Part shown: positions 1 through 4,422 of the stretch, one piece after another
Numbering within the stretch: the stretch's first letter is position 1
Layout: each line of letters opens with the position of its first letter
Source of the DNA: Candidatus Woesearchaeota archaeon
GTDB lineage: Archaea > Nanobdellota > Nanobdellia > Woesearchaeales > ARS49
Length of the DNA stretch: 6,284 nt
Reading direction: 5' to 3'
Assembly (NCBI GenBank): GCA_003694525.1
Contig: RFLK01000050.1
Coordinates: 1-6,284, forward strand
Notes under the pieces: model-generated
What the model saw: only the letters and a program-made list of their open reading frames with translations
The model's database searches: none
Told to the model about the DNA's origin: nothing
Position numbers and translations under genes: made by a program

Positions 1-611
1 CCTTTGCACGCATCGTAAAGGTTGTGCTTTTCTATCAGTTTAGGATCTATTTTTCCGTTTGCTGCAAATGCTGCTTTTGGGTATTTGTTTTTGTATTCTT
101 CAAAATCTGGATGGTCATTCTTGACTGAAACTTTGTATTCTTGGGTGTACCATGCTTTGCAGGGCGCAAATTTTGTGTGGTCTTTTCCTACTCCCAGTAT
201 TGCTGTTGCCTGAAATTCAAGCTCTTGGCCTTTTAGCAGTTTTACTATTGGGGTTTTTGGATGTGCTGCCTTAACCTTTGGATCTTGGCTTTCAAGCTGT
301 TCTGCATAGACTGTGCAGGGCCCTTTTGCTTTGAGGAATAGTTTCAGGCTGTTTTTTGCAGTGTATTCTTCGTTTTCTTTTTTGATCTCATAGCTTTTCA
401 GATCTGTTGTAAGAGGTATTAGTCCTAGTCTGTGCGCGAGCATTTCGTCATAGAGTGCTGAGTCGTTTTTTATGAATTCGACTTCGTGTATTGCCATTGT
501 TGGAACGCTCTCCATCATGATTCTTCTCAGGGTGTTTGCAACTGCTACGTTCGCTTTTAGTGTGAAGCTCACTCGTCCAGTTCTCTTGTCAGTTTGAACT
601 CCTTCGATCAT
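1..611 (-). CDS. rpoD: DNA-directed RNA polymerase subunit D (archaeal Rpo3), C-terminus cut by window edge
   Basis: This is the archaeal counterpart of bacterial alpha and eukaryotic Rpb3, which pairs with subunit L to start assembly of RNA polymerase. About 203 codons are visible. The start MIEGVQTDKR leads into the classic dimerisation segment, residues 14-72, containing NTLRRIMMESVPTMAIHEVEF and HRLGLIPL. The second domain follows at about 88-160, with PIVKLLKGQELEF and ATAILGVGKDHTKFAP. The last visible residues, 199-204, read YDACKG, so Cys202 may open the cysteine-rich, ferredoxin-like third domain that some archaeal RpoD proteins use to bind an Fe-S cluster. The window ends before this can be checked. 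The start codon overlaps the S11 stop as ATGA, and a purine-rich GGAGGCGAGG stretch lies upstream, which supports this start and translational coupling. The family call is certain; the fate of domain 3 is open. Confidence 0.96.
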   Translation of the reverse strand, partial: MIEGVQTDKRTGRVSFTLKANVAVANTLRRIMMESVPTMAIHEVEFIKNDSALYDEMLAHRLGLIPLTTDLKSYEIKKENEEYTAKNSLKLFLKAKGPCTVYAEQLESQDPKVKAAHPKTPIVKLLKGQELEFQATAILGVGKDHTKFAPCKAWYTQEYKVSVKNDHPDFEEYKNKYPKAAFAANGKIDPKLIEKHNLYDACK

Positions 612-1003
612 ACGCGTCTTCCTCGCCTCCCGCCTGCCTTTCGGCATCCTCCATGGGGTACGGGTGTTACATCTTCTATTATTCCTATTTTCAGTCCTCT
701 TCTTGATAGCGCTCTTATTGCTGCTTGAGCGCCTGGTCCTGGAGAGCTTGGACCGTTGTGGCCTCCTGGGGCTCTGACTCTGACGTGAACGCCTTGTACT
801 CCTTTATCCATTGCAAGTTCTGCGACTTTTTTTGCTGCCATCATGGCTGCTGTCGGGGAGCTTTCAAGTCTGCTTGCCTTGACCATTTGCCCTCCGCTTG
901 AGATTGCAATGGTTTCGCATCCTGTAATATCTGTTATGTGTATGATCGTATCATTGTATGATGAGTATATGTGGCATACTCCCCAGCGGATTGAGTCTCT
1001 CAT
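608..1003 (-). CDS. rps11: 30S ribosomal protein S11 (uS11)
   Basis: This is the small-subunit platform protein that contacts 16S rRNA near the mRNA exit region. At 131 residues it has the usual archaeal length. Signature blocks are WGVCHIYSSYNDTIIHITDITG (residues 7-28), the SSPTAAMMAAKKVAE helix, VRVRAPGGHNGPSSPGPGAQAAIRAL, and the basic C-terminus IEDVTPVPHGGCRKAGGRRGRRV. The start overlaps the S4 stop (ATGA at 1003-1000). A GGAGG Shine-Dalgarno motif sits 7 nt upstream at 1011-1015, inside the end of the S4 gene, so this start is well supported. It lies between S4 and RpoD, the conserved archaeal order. Nothing unusual is seen. Confidence 0.98.
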   Translation of the reverse strand: MRDSIRWGVCHIYSSYNDTIIHITDITGCETIAISSGGQMVKASRLESSPTAAMMAAKKVAELAMDKGVQGVHVRVRAPGGHNGPSSPGPGAQAAIRALSRRGLKIGIIEDVTPVPHGGCRKAGGRRGRRV

Positions 1004-1728
1004 GCGCTAGCCTCCGCGCTTTTCGCTTCGCTTTTCTGTTCTTTTTCTTGTGCTTCTTTTTCTTTTGCTTTGTTTTGATTGTCTTCTGTATTCTGATTGT
1101 CTTCTTTAGTTTCTGTTTTTTTGGCCTCGGTTTTTTCTTTCTCTTGGCTCTTCTTTTTCTCTTTCAGGTCTTTTGCTTTTGGCGATTCTTTTGGTTTTGA
1201 AGCTTCTTTTTGTTTTCCTGATGTTCTTTCAGGATGGTTTTCATCTGAGAGTGCTGATTTTTCTGCAAATGTGATTAAGCTTTCTTCTTGAGCTCCTACA
1301 AGGTATCCTGGAACGGTGATTGGTTTTTCTCCTATCAGTATGTGCCCGTGTGTTATGAATTGTCTTGCTTGTTTTACAGTTCGTGCAAGTTTGTGTTTGA
1401 ATACGAGTGTTTGGAGTCTTCTCTCAAGAACATTGCTCACTGTAAGTCCAAGGACGTCATTTAGCGTGCTTCCTTCTTTTAGTATTCCAAGTCTTGCAAG
1501 TCTGGAGAGTAATTGTTTTGTCTCTCTTGCTCCTTGCTCGTCACGTTGTGCGACAAGGCGTTTTGCTTGTGCTGTGAATCCTTTGACCTTGCTTGTGCAC
1601 TTCCACAACTCTTTTTTTGTTTTAAGCCCGTAATCGTAAAGAAGCTTCTTCTCTTCTTTTAGTCGCGTGGCTTGCCAGGGGTGTCTTGGCCCCGAATACT
1701 TTTTCCTCAGTCTTCTTGGATCTCCCAT
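1000..1728 (-). CDS. rps4: 30S ribosomal protein S4 (uS4) with long charged C-terminal tail
   Basis: This is a primary 16S rRNA-binding protein that nucleates assembly of the small-subunit body. Residues 1-160 are a normal archaeal S4: MGDPRRLRKKYSGPRHPWQ at the N-terminus, then the S4 RNA-binding fold at about 100-150 with LERRLQTLVFKHKLARTVKQ, ARQFITHGHILIGEKPITVPGYLV. From about residue 161 to 242 there is a low-complexity tail made mostly of Lys, Glu, Ser, Ala, Asp and Gln, including a TEDNQN/TEDNQN-like duplication. Archaeal S4 is usually about 170-190 residues, so roughly 60-80 residues are extra. The tail is probably disordered and its role is unknown. The start codon shares one base with the S13 stop (TAATG), and a GAGAGG motif lies just upstream. 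The stop overlaps the S11 start. Confidence 0.96.
   Translation of the reverse strand: MGDPRRLRKKYSGPRHPWQATRLKEEKKLLYDYGLKTKKELWKCTSKVKGFTAQAKRLVAQRDEQGARETKQLLSRLARLGILKEGSTLNDVLGLTVSNVLERRLQTLVFKHKLARTVKQARQFITHGHILIGEKPITVPGYLVGAQEESLITFAEKSALSDENHPERTSGKQKEASKPKESPKAKDLKEKKKSQEKEKTEAKKTETKEDNQNTEDNQNKAKEKEAQEKEQKSEAKSAEASA
1011..1015 (-). promoter_or_regulatory. Shine-Dalgarno site for S11
   Basis: The minus strand reads GGAGG followed by 7 nt and then the S11 ATG. It lies within the last codons of S4, which together with the ATGA overlap suggests coupled translation and fixes the S11 start. Confidence 0.7.
1076..1105. repeat. 12-bp direct repeat in the S4 tail
   Basis: The 12-bp unit tgattgtcttct occurs at 1076-1087 and again at 1094-1105, so the period is 18 bp (six codons). 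In the protein it gives two TEDNQN-type blocks. This looks like slippage growth inside the low-complexity S4 extension. Confidence 0.75.
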
Positions 1729-2189
1729 TAGCCTCTCTTCTTTCCTGCTGTTTTAACTCCTGTAACTTTTCCTTTGTTTGGTCTAAAGTTGCTTCTCGTC
1801 TTCTGTCCTCTAACTGGCAGTCTTAGTGCGTGGCGCACTCCTCTGTAGCATTTGAGTTTTCTGAGAAGTTTTATGTCGTTTTCTTTTGCGAATAGAAGGT
1901 CGTTTGTTATGAGGTGGGAGTCTTCTCCCGTGTTTAGGTCTTTTTGGCGGTTGAGCATCCATTTTGGAACGTTGCTCTTATGTGGTGCCTTGACCAGATC
2001 GTCTAATTTCTTGATTTCAGAGTCTGATAGCTCGCCTATTTTCTTGTCTCTTGGTATTTTTGCTATCTGGCAGAGCGCGTTTGCAAGTGATACGCCTATT
2101 CCTTTTATGTTTTTTATCGCATAGACTACTTGTTTGTCTCCTTTAAGGTCGGTGTTTGCTATTCTTACAAGGTGTTTGAATTCTGCCAT
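1728..2189 (-). CDS. rps13: 30S ribosomal protein S13 (uS13)
   Basis: This small-subunit head protein contacts the P-site tRNA and forms intersubunit bridges. The 153 residues match archaeal S13. The start MAEFKHLVRIANTDLKGDK is the usual N-terminus. Next come the helix-hairpin-helix region IKNIKGIGVSLANALC and the tail CYRGVRHALRLPVRGQKTRSNFRPNK. I chose the ATG at 2189 because family members begin with this M(A)EEFKHIVRIANTDL-like block. An in-frame ATG at 2219 would add ten residues (MINSFYQGKK); it has GGTGG only one base upstream, too close for an ideal ribosome site. It is the first gene of the S13-S4-S11-RpoD operon, and its stop overlaps the S4 start by one base. Its promoter and a structured leader lie upstream. 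Confidence 0.96.
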   Translation of the reverse strand: MAEFKHLVRIANTDLKGDKQVVYAIKNIKGIGVSLANALCQIAKIPRDKKIGELSDSEIKKLDDLVKAPHKSNVPKWMLNRQKDLNTGEDSHLITNDLLFAKENDIKLLRKLKCYRGVRHALRLPVRGQKTRSNFRPNKGKVTGVKTAGKKRG

Positions 2190-2233
2190 TTTTTTGCCTT
2201 GGTAGAATGAGTTTATCATTCCACCCTAACTCT

Positions 2234-2257
2234 CGCCCCCTTTCGGGAACTCGGGCG
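2234..2257 (-). promoter_or_regulatory. Hairpin in the S13 operon leader
   Basis: In the minus-strand transcript, CGCC pairs with GGCG across a bulge (CGAGUU) and continues as CCC-GAAA-GGG, a helix capped by a GNRA tetraloop. If transcription starts about 26 nt from the TATA box at 2283-2290, the hairpin begins within a few bases of the RNA 5' end and ends 15 nt before the upstream ATG or 45 nt before the preferred S13 ATG. It could control operon translation or stability. The pairing is seen in sequence; the function is inferred. Confidence 0.45.
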
Positions 2258-2282
2258 TTTGTTTTCGTTGGAAAAGAGGGTG

Positions 2283-2290
2283 TTTATAAA
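2283..2290 (-). promoter_or_regulatory. TATA box for the S13-S4-S11-RpoD operon
   Basis: The minus strand reads TTTATAAA preceded by ACGAAACC, a fair match to an archaeal BRE plus TATA box. A start about 26 bp downstream falls near 2260, leaving a leader of roughly 70 nt before the S13 ATG at 2189. The box itself is palindromic; direction is taken from the gene position and the purine-rich BRE side. Confidence 0.65.
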
Positions 2291-2322
2291 GGTTTCGTTG
2301 AAGGGCCTCTCTTCGCGTTACA

Positions 2323-2330
2323 TTTATAAA
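2323..2330 (+). promoter_or_regulatory. TATA box for tRNA-His
   Basis: TTTATAAA is centred 28-29 bp before the first base of the tRNA, so the predicted start (about 2352-2353) lies 2-3 nt upstream of the tRNA 5' end. That is the usual geometry for archaeal tRNA promoters. It is divergent from the ribosomal operon promoter 40 bp away. Confidence 0.75.
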
Positions 2331-2354
2331 CGTGTTTTTGGAGGTTTGTTCTAT

Positions 2355-2443
2355 GGCGGCCGTGGCGTAGCGGTAGCGTAGGGGACTGTGGCAACTCTTG
2401 TTGCAGAACTCCCCTGGGCCGGGTTCAATTCCCGGCGGTCGCC
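2355..2443 (+). tRNA. tRNA-His (anticodon GUG), intron-containing
   Basis: A complete cloverleaf folds from the sequence. The acceptor stem is GCGGCCG (2356-2362) with CGGUCGC (2436-2442). An encoded extra G at -1 (2355) pairs with C73 (2443), the identity signature of tRNA-His. The D arm uses GCGU with GCGU through G-U pairs around the loop AGCGGUA. The anticodon stem GGGGA (2381-2385) pairs with UCCCC (2410-2414), and the loop is CU-GUG-GC after intron removal, giving the GUG anticodon at 2388-2390. The T arm CCGGG/CCCGG encloses UUCAAUU. The variable loop is 4 nt. No CCA is encoded, so it must be added enzymatically. A 17-nt intron interrupts positions 37 and 38. Confidence 0.97.
2392..2408 (+). 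other. Archaeal tRNA intron with bulge-helix-bulge splice motif
   Basis: The intron CAACUCUUGUUGCAGAA sits between tRNA positions 37 and 38, the canonical archaeal site. It forms a textbook bulge-helix-bulge. The 5' bulge GGC (2390-2392) is cut after its second base. A four-pair central helix joins CUGU (2386-2389) to GCAG (2403-2406). The 3' bulge AAC (2407-2409) is cut after its second base. Inside, AAC pairs with GUU around a UCUU loop. The structure predicts removal by the archaeal splicing endonuclease. Confidence 0.92.
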
Positions 2444-2444
2444 C

Positions 2445-2452
2445 TCTTTTTT
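2445..2452 (+). terminator. T-rich terminator after tRNA-His
   Basis: A TCTTTTTT run follows the tRNA by one base, consistent with archaeal oligo-T termination. It lies just before the end of the converging membrane-protein gene (stop at 2460-2462). Confidence 0.55.
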
Positions 2453-2459
2453 GAAAGGT

Positions 2460-2924
2460 TTAGGATAAGCTCGAAAGATGTGCTTTGCGCGTGTTTTTTG
2501 CGTGTTGTATTGCCTCAGGAGCTATGTATCCTATAATGTATGTCAGTCCTATTATCAGTGGGGAGTGTTCAGGGGTTGTAAGGTTTAGCAATTCTATGAG
2601 TTTGTTTGATAATAGTGTTATTATTGTTATGTTGATCAATGCTATCGAGGGTATGAGTATCCATGTTATAACGTGTTCTTTTGGGGCGAGCGCTTCTATT
2701 GTGTGCAATAGGGTGCTGAATATGAATCCGAATGCTATGCTGGTGAAGAATATGAAAAATGCCAGCCACGCCCCTTTCATTGTCATAAGTATGGGAACAA
2801 GTGCCACGCTTGCTGCAAAGTTTCCTATTATTGCAAGGATTATCAGTATCCAATACAGCATAGAGTCTACTTTTCTCACCCATTTTGGCTTGCAGGCTTG
2901 TGCTGTGTGCGTCTCGTGGGCCAT
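2460..2924 (-). CDS. Unrecognised small membrane protein with four predicted helices
   Basis: I do not recognise this family. The 154 residues have a hydrophilic N-terminus (1-20, ending in KPKWVRKVD), then hydrophobic stretches at about 22-46, 52-74, 85-105 and 121-137, and a short polar C-terminal tail. This predicts four membrane-spanning helices with both ends on the same side, probably cytoplasmic given the positive N-terminus. No signal peptide, catalytic motif or metal-binding cluster stands out. It is the last gene on this strand after Sec61-beta, NAC and an unknown helical protein, 66 bp from the last of these. It may be the operon's tail, or start from its own weak TTATGA box about 26 bp upstream. 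The start at 2924 is supported by an upstream stop. The gene converges on tRNA-His with only 16 bp between them. Confidence 0.8.
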   Translation of the reverse strand: MAHETHTAQACKPKWVRKVDSMLYWILIILAIIGNFAASVALVPILMTMKGAWLAFFIFFTSIAFGFIFSTLLHTIEALAPKEHVITWILIPSIALINITIITLLSNKLIELLNLTTPEHSPLIIGLTYIIGYIAPEAIQHAKNTRKAHLSSLS

Positions 2925-2990
2925 TGTATTGGCTAATTGTTTTGTTTGTTCATAAGCTTTGCGGCATTGTTGGTTTTCTCAGAGCAGCTA

Positions 2991-3485
2991 TCAACTCTCG
3001 CTTATCAATTTTGAGACTTCTTTTAGAAATTCTTTCGTGCGCGCGTAATAGTCTGTCACTATGTCTATTGTTATCTGAACGCTCTGTCCATCGTCCAGGT
3101 GTGCGGTCATTGTGACGTGTCTTCTGTATTCTTGTGCTCGGTCAAACTCTGCTTTTGTTATTTTTCTGAGAAGGAGGAAGAAATCGCAAGTATCTCTTAC
3201 AATTGGGTTGTCCGGGTATAGTTTCTTTGTTTCTATTGCTTTTAGTCTTGCAAGTTCTGGAACTTCTTCTATGTTGCCTTTTTCACGATTGTATATTAAT
3301 AGCGCGTCAAGCCCGTAGCGTATTGTGTTTATGAGTCTATCTATTATCCCTTTTATTACGTCGACAGTTCTCGTGTATTTTAGAGATACTGCTATGCTGT
3401 GGTCTGCTCTTTTGAGTTCCTGTTGCGCTTCGTAGAGCGCATCAGATGGTTCCATCTCTTCTTCACTCACCATCAATGCCGGCAT
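2991..3485 (-). CDS. Unrecognised helical protein, possibly HEPN-like
   Basis: I cannot assign a family with confidence. The 164-residue product looks mostly helical: amphipathic segments at about 15-66 (including SLKYTRTVDVIKGIIDRLINTI and DALLIY), 75-90, 97-128 and 140-162. A short DDGQSV turn lies near 131-136. There is an R-x6-H arrangement at Arg116-His123 and a positive EYRRH cluster, reminiscent of the Rx4-6H motif of HEPN domains, but that motif is short and could be chance. No membrane helix or signal peptide is seen. The start at 3485 lies 4 nt after the NAC stop. An earlier ATG at 3521 would overlap NAC by 32 nt and lacks clear support, and an ATG at 3473 also exists. The tight spacing suggests it is co-transcribed with Sec61-beta and NAC. 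Confidence 0.82.
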   Translation of the reverse strand: MPALMVSEEEMEPSDALYEAQQELKRADHSIAVSLKYTRTVDVIKGIIDRLINTIRYGLDALLIYNREKGNIEEVPELARLKAIETKKLYPDNPIVRDTCDFFLLLRKITKAEFDRAQEYRRHVTMTAHLDDGQSVQITIDIVTDYYARTKEFLKEVSKLISES

Positions 3486-3489
3486 AACT

Positions 3490-3822
3490 TCACTCACTAA
3501 GTTCAAGGATTGCTTTTGCAAGGTCGCCTTCAGCGTGTTTTATTGCTTCAAGGGCTTTTTCCCGATCCGCTCCCGTCTGGCTCATAACGGTCTTTATGTC
3601 TTCTTCGTTTATCTCGGGTGTTTTTTCATGGGTGACTTCTCTCCACTCTCCTGATATTTGCCAGGTTTCTTGACCCATCATATTTACTTTTGCAACTTGC
3701 GGATTTTCAATTACTATGTCCCTGTCCATTTGGCGTATGATAACTTGTGTTGCGGGAATGTCTTGTTGTTGTATTCCCATGCGTTGCATGGCCTTCATCA
3801 ATTCTCTCTGGTTGAGTTTCAT
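3490..3822 (-). CDS. Nascent polypeptide-associated complex protein (archaeal NAC)
   Basis: Archaeal NAC forms a homodimer that binds the ribosome near the exit tunnel and meets emerging chains. The 110 residues show the expected layout. A basic N-terminus MKLNQRELMKAMQRMG is followed by the NAC beta-barrel at about 20-65 (ATQVIIRQMDRDIVIENPQVAKVNMMGQETWQISG). A linker leads to a UBA domain at about 71-110 (INEEDIKTVMSQTGADREKALEAIKHAEGDLAKAILEL). I chose the ATG at 3822, which gives the family-typical start; the frame is open to 3843 but the extra seven residues are not typical. The ATG overlaps the Sec61-beta stop as ATGA, so the two are likely co-translated. The call is firm. Confidence 0.95.
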   Translation of the reverse strand: MKLNQRELMKAMQRMGIQQQDIPATQVIIRQMDRDIVIENPQVAKVNMMGQETWQISGEWREVTHEKTPEINEEDIKTVMSQTGADREKALEAIKHAEGDLAKAILELSE

Positions 3823-3989
3823 TGCAAAAGTCCTGCCCCCCAAATGTGCAATGCTATTGTTAGTGCTGCAATTAATAGTCCTAAGAGTATCACTTGTTGT
3901 GGTGATATTTCAATTGATGAGCGGTATTCTTCATAGTAGCTGGTGATTCCTGCCGTGCTCATCGGCATTCGAGTCTTTTCTCTTACCAT
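3819..3989 (-). CDS. secG: Preprotein translocase subunit SecG / Sec61-beta
   Basis: This is the small tail-anchored subunit of the archaeal SecYEbeta protein-conducting channel, homologous to eukaryotic Sec61-beta. It is 56 residues long, the usual size. The cytosolic part has a basic start (MVREKTRMPMSTAG), and ITSYYEEYRSSIEISPQQV matches the family's G-(I/L)-xx-Y(Y/F)-(E/D) and (I/L)-x-P segment just before the membrane. One hydrophobic helix runs at about 31-50 and ends in WGAGLLQ. It is the first gene of the cluster leading into NAC. The predicted transcript start (about 3992) is only a few bases before the ATG, with no Shine-Dalgarno motif, so the mRNA is probably leaderless. Confidence 0.93.
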   Translation of the reverse strand: MVREKTRMPMSTAGITSYYEEYRSSIEISPQQVILLGLLIAALTIALHIWGAGLLQ

Positions 3990-4013
3990 GGGTTTGAAGT
4001 GTAAAGGACTAAT

Positions 4014-4023
4014 AATATATAAA
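4014..4023 (-). promoter_or_regulatory. TATA box for the secG-NAC cluster
   Basis: The minus strand reads TTTATATATT, centred about 29 bp before the secG ATG, so transcription should start within a few bases of the start codon. The box directly abuts the 3' end of the RNase P RNA gene, leaving no spacer between the two units. Confidence 0.75.
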
Positions 4024-4376
4024 GGGTTGGGTGGGAATAAGCTGCCTTTTGTGCGCCTCCATCAGATGATGTGCAGATGATGTGCATCTGTGGCCCTTTA
4101 AAAGGCCTGGACAGGCGCTCTGAGCATTTTACTTAGCGCACTTTTTGTGCTTGCACCTGCGAGGACTATCCGTTTCATCCGCTCATGCGAGAACGTCAGC
4201 GCATTCTCCCCTAAGGTCGCCCGAGGGGCCCGCGCATCATTCTGCTCGCACGTGGTATCGTTTCTGCGATGTTGCCGTCCGTTTCCGAACCTTGAAAGCT
4301 TGGCTTTCAAGTCGCGTTTTGTGGTGGGCAGACTTTCCTCAGCGTTTGCCGAAAGCTCAGTACCCTCCCAACCCTG
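4024..4376 (-). ncRNA. rnpB: Archaeal RNase P RNA
   Basis: This is the catalytic RNA that trims 5' leaders from precursor tRNAs. The ends pair as helix P1: GGGUUGGG-A-GGG at 4374-4363 with CCC-A-CCCAACCC at 4035-4024, eleven pairs around one A-A mismatch. Conserved region I reads GAGGAAAGUC (4340-4331). A region II/III-like CGCAGAAACG lies near 4269-4260. Region IV reads GAUGAAACGG...CCUC...GGUGCAAG (4179-4150). Region V resembles ACAAAAGGCAGCUUAU (4053-4038). Other helices are visible: a 9-bp hairpin at 4311-4291 in the P8/P9 area, P10 from UGCGAG (4250-4245) with CUCGCA (4191-4186), and a CCCCU/AGGGG hairpin. The length of about 353 nt fits archaeal members. I could not find the GGU of loop L15 that pairs with tRNA CCA. 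The open frames here are incidental. Confidence 0.95.
4063..4084. repeat. Perfect 11-bp tandem duplication inside the RNase P RNA
   Basis: The unit cagatgatgtg occurs twice back to back (4063-4073, 4074-4084), followed by catctg (4085-4090), its partial complement. In the RNA, CAGAUG can pair with either copy of CAUCUG, giving two alternative hairpins. It lies between conserved regions IV and V, where archaeal RNase P RNAs vary in length. Confidence 0.9.
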
Positions 4377-4396
4377 CAAATTCCTGTTTTTATAGG

Positions 4397-4405
4397 TTAT
4401 AAAAA
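4397..4405 (-). promoter_or_regulatory. TATA box for RNase P RNA
   Basis: The minus strand reads TTTTTATAA, centred at 4401, so the predicted start is about 4375, within a base or two of the P1 helix 5' end. A second AT-rich box (CTATAAAAA, 4387-4395) is too close to give the mature end. The promoter begins 18 bp after the glutamate dehydrogenase stop. Confidence 0.7.
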
Positions 4406-4422
4406 GCTTGCGGTGTTTGTTT

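Noticed and set aside
958..1200. Plus-strand frame rich in Phe and Leu resembling a membrane protein
   Set aside because: It is the reverse complement of the Lys/Glu-rich S4 tail; AAG/GAA codons read backwards give Phe and Leu.
2190..2219. Ten-residue N-terminal extension of S13 from ATG 2219
   Set aside because: The family N-terminus begins at 2189, and the GGTGG before 2219 is only one base from the ATG; kept as an alternative, not as the main call.
2485..2955. Plus-strand 156-residue frame opposite the membrane protein
   Set aside because: It mirrors the minus-strand gene, whose hydrophobic segments and operon position are more convincing, and has no promoter or ribosome site of its own.
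4063..4090. Possible CRISPR or integron-like repeat
   Set aside because: Only two contiguous 11-bp copies exist with no spacer, and they lie inside the RNase P RNA gene.
4098..4379. Open frames on both strands in the region between secG and gdhA
   Set aside because: The region folds and matches as RNase P RNA, with conserved regions I, IV and V and a P1 helix; the frames have no recognisable protein features.
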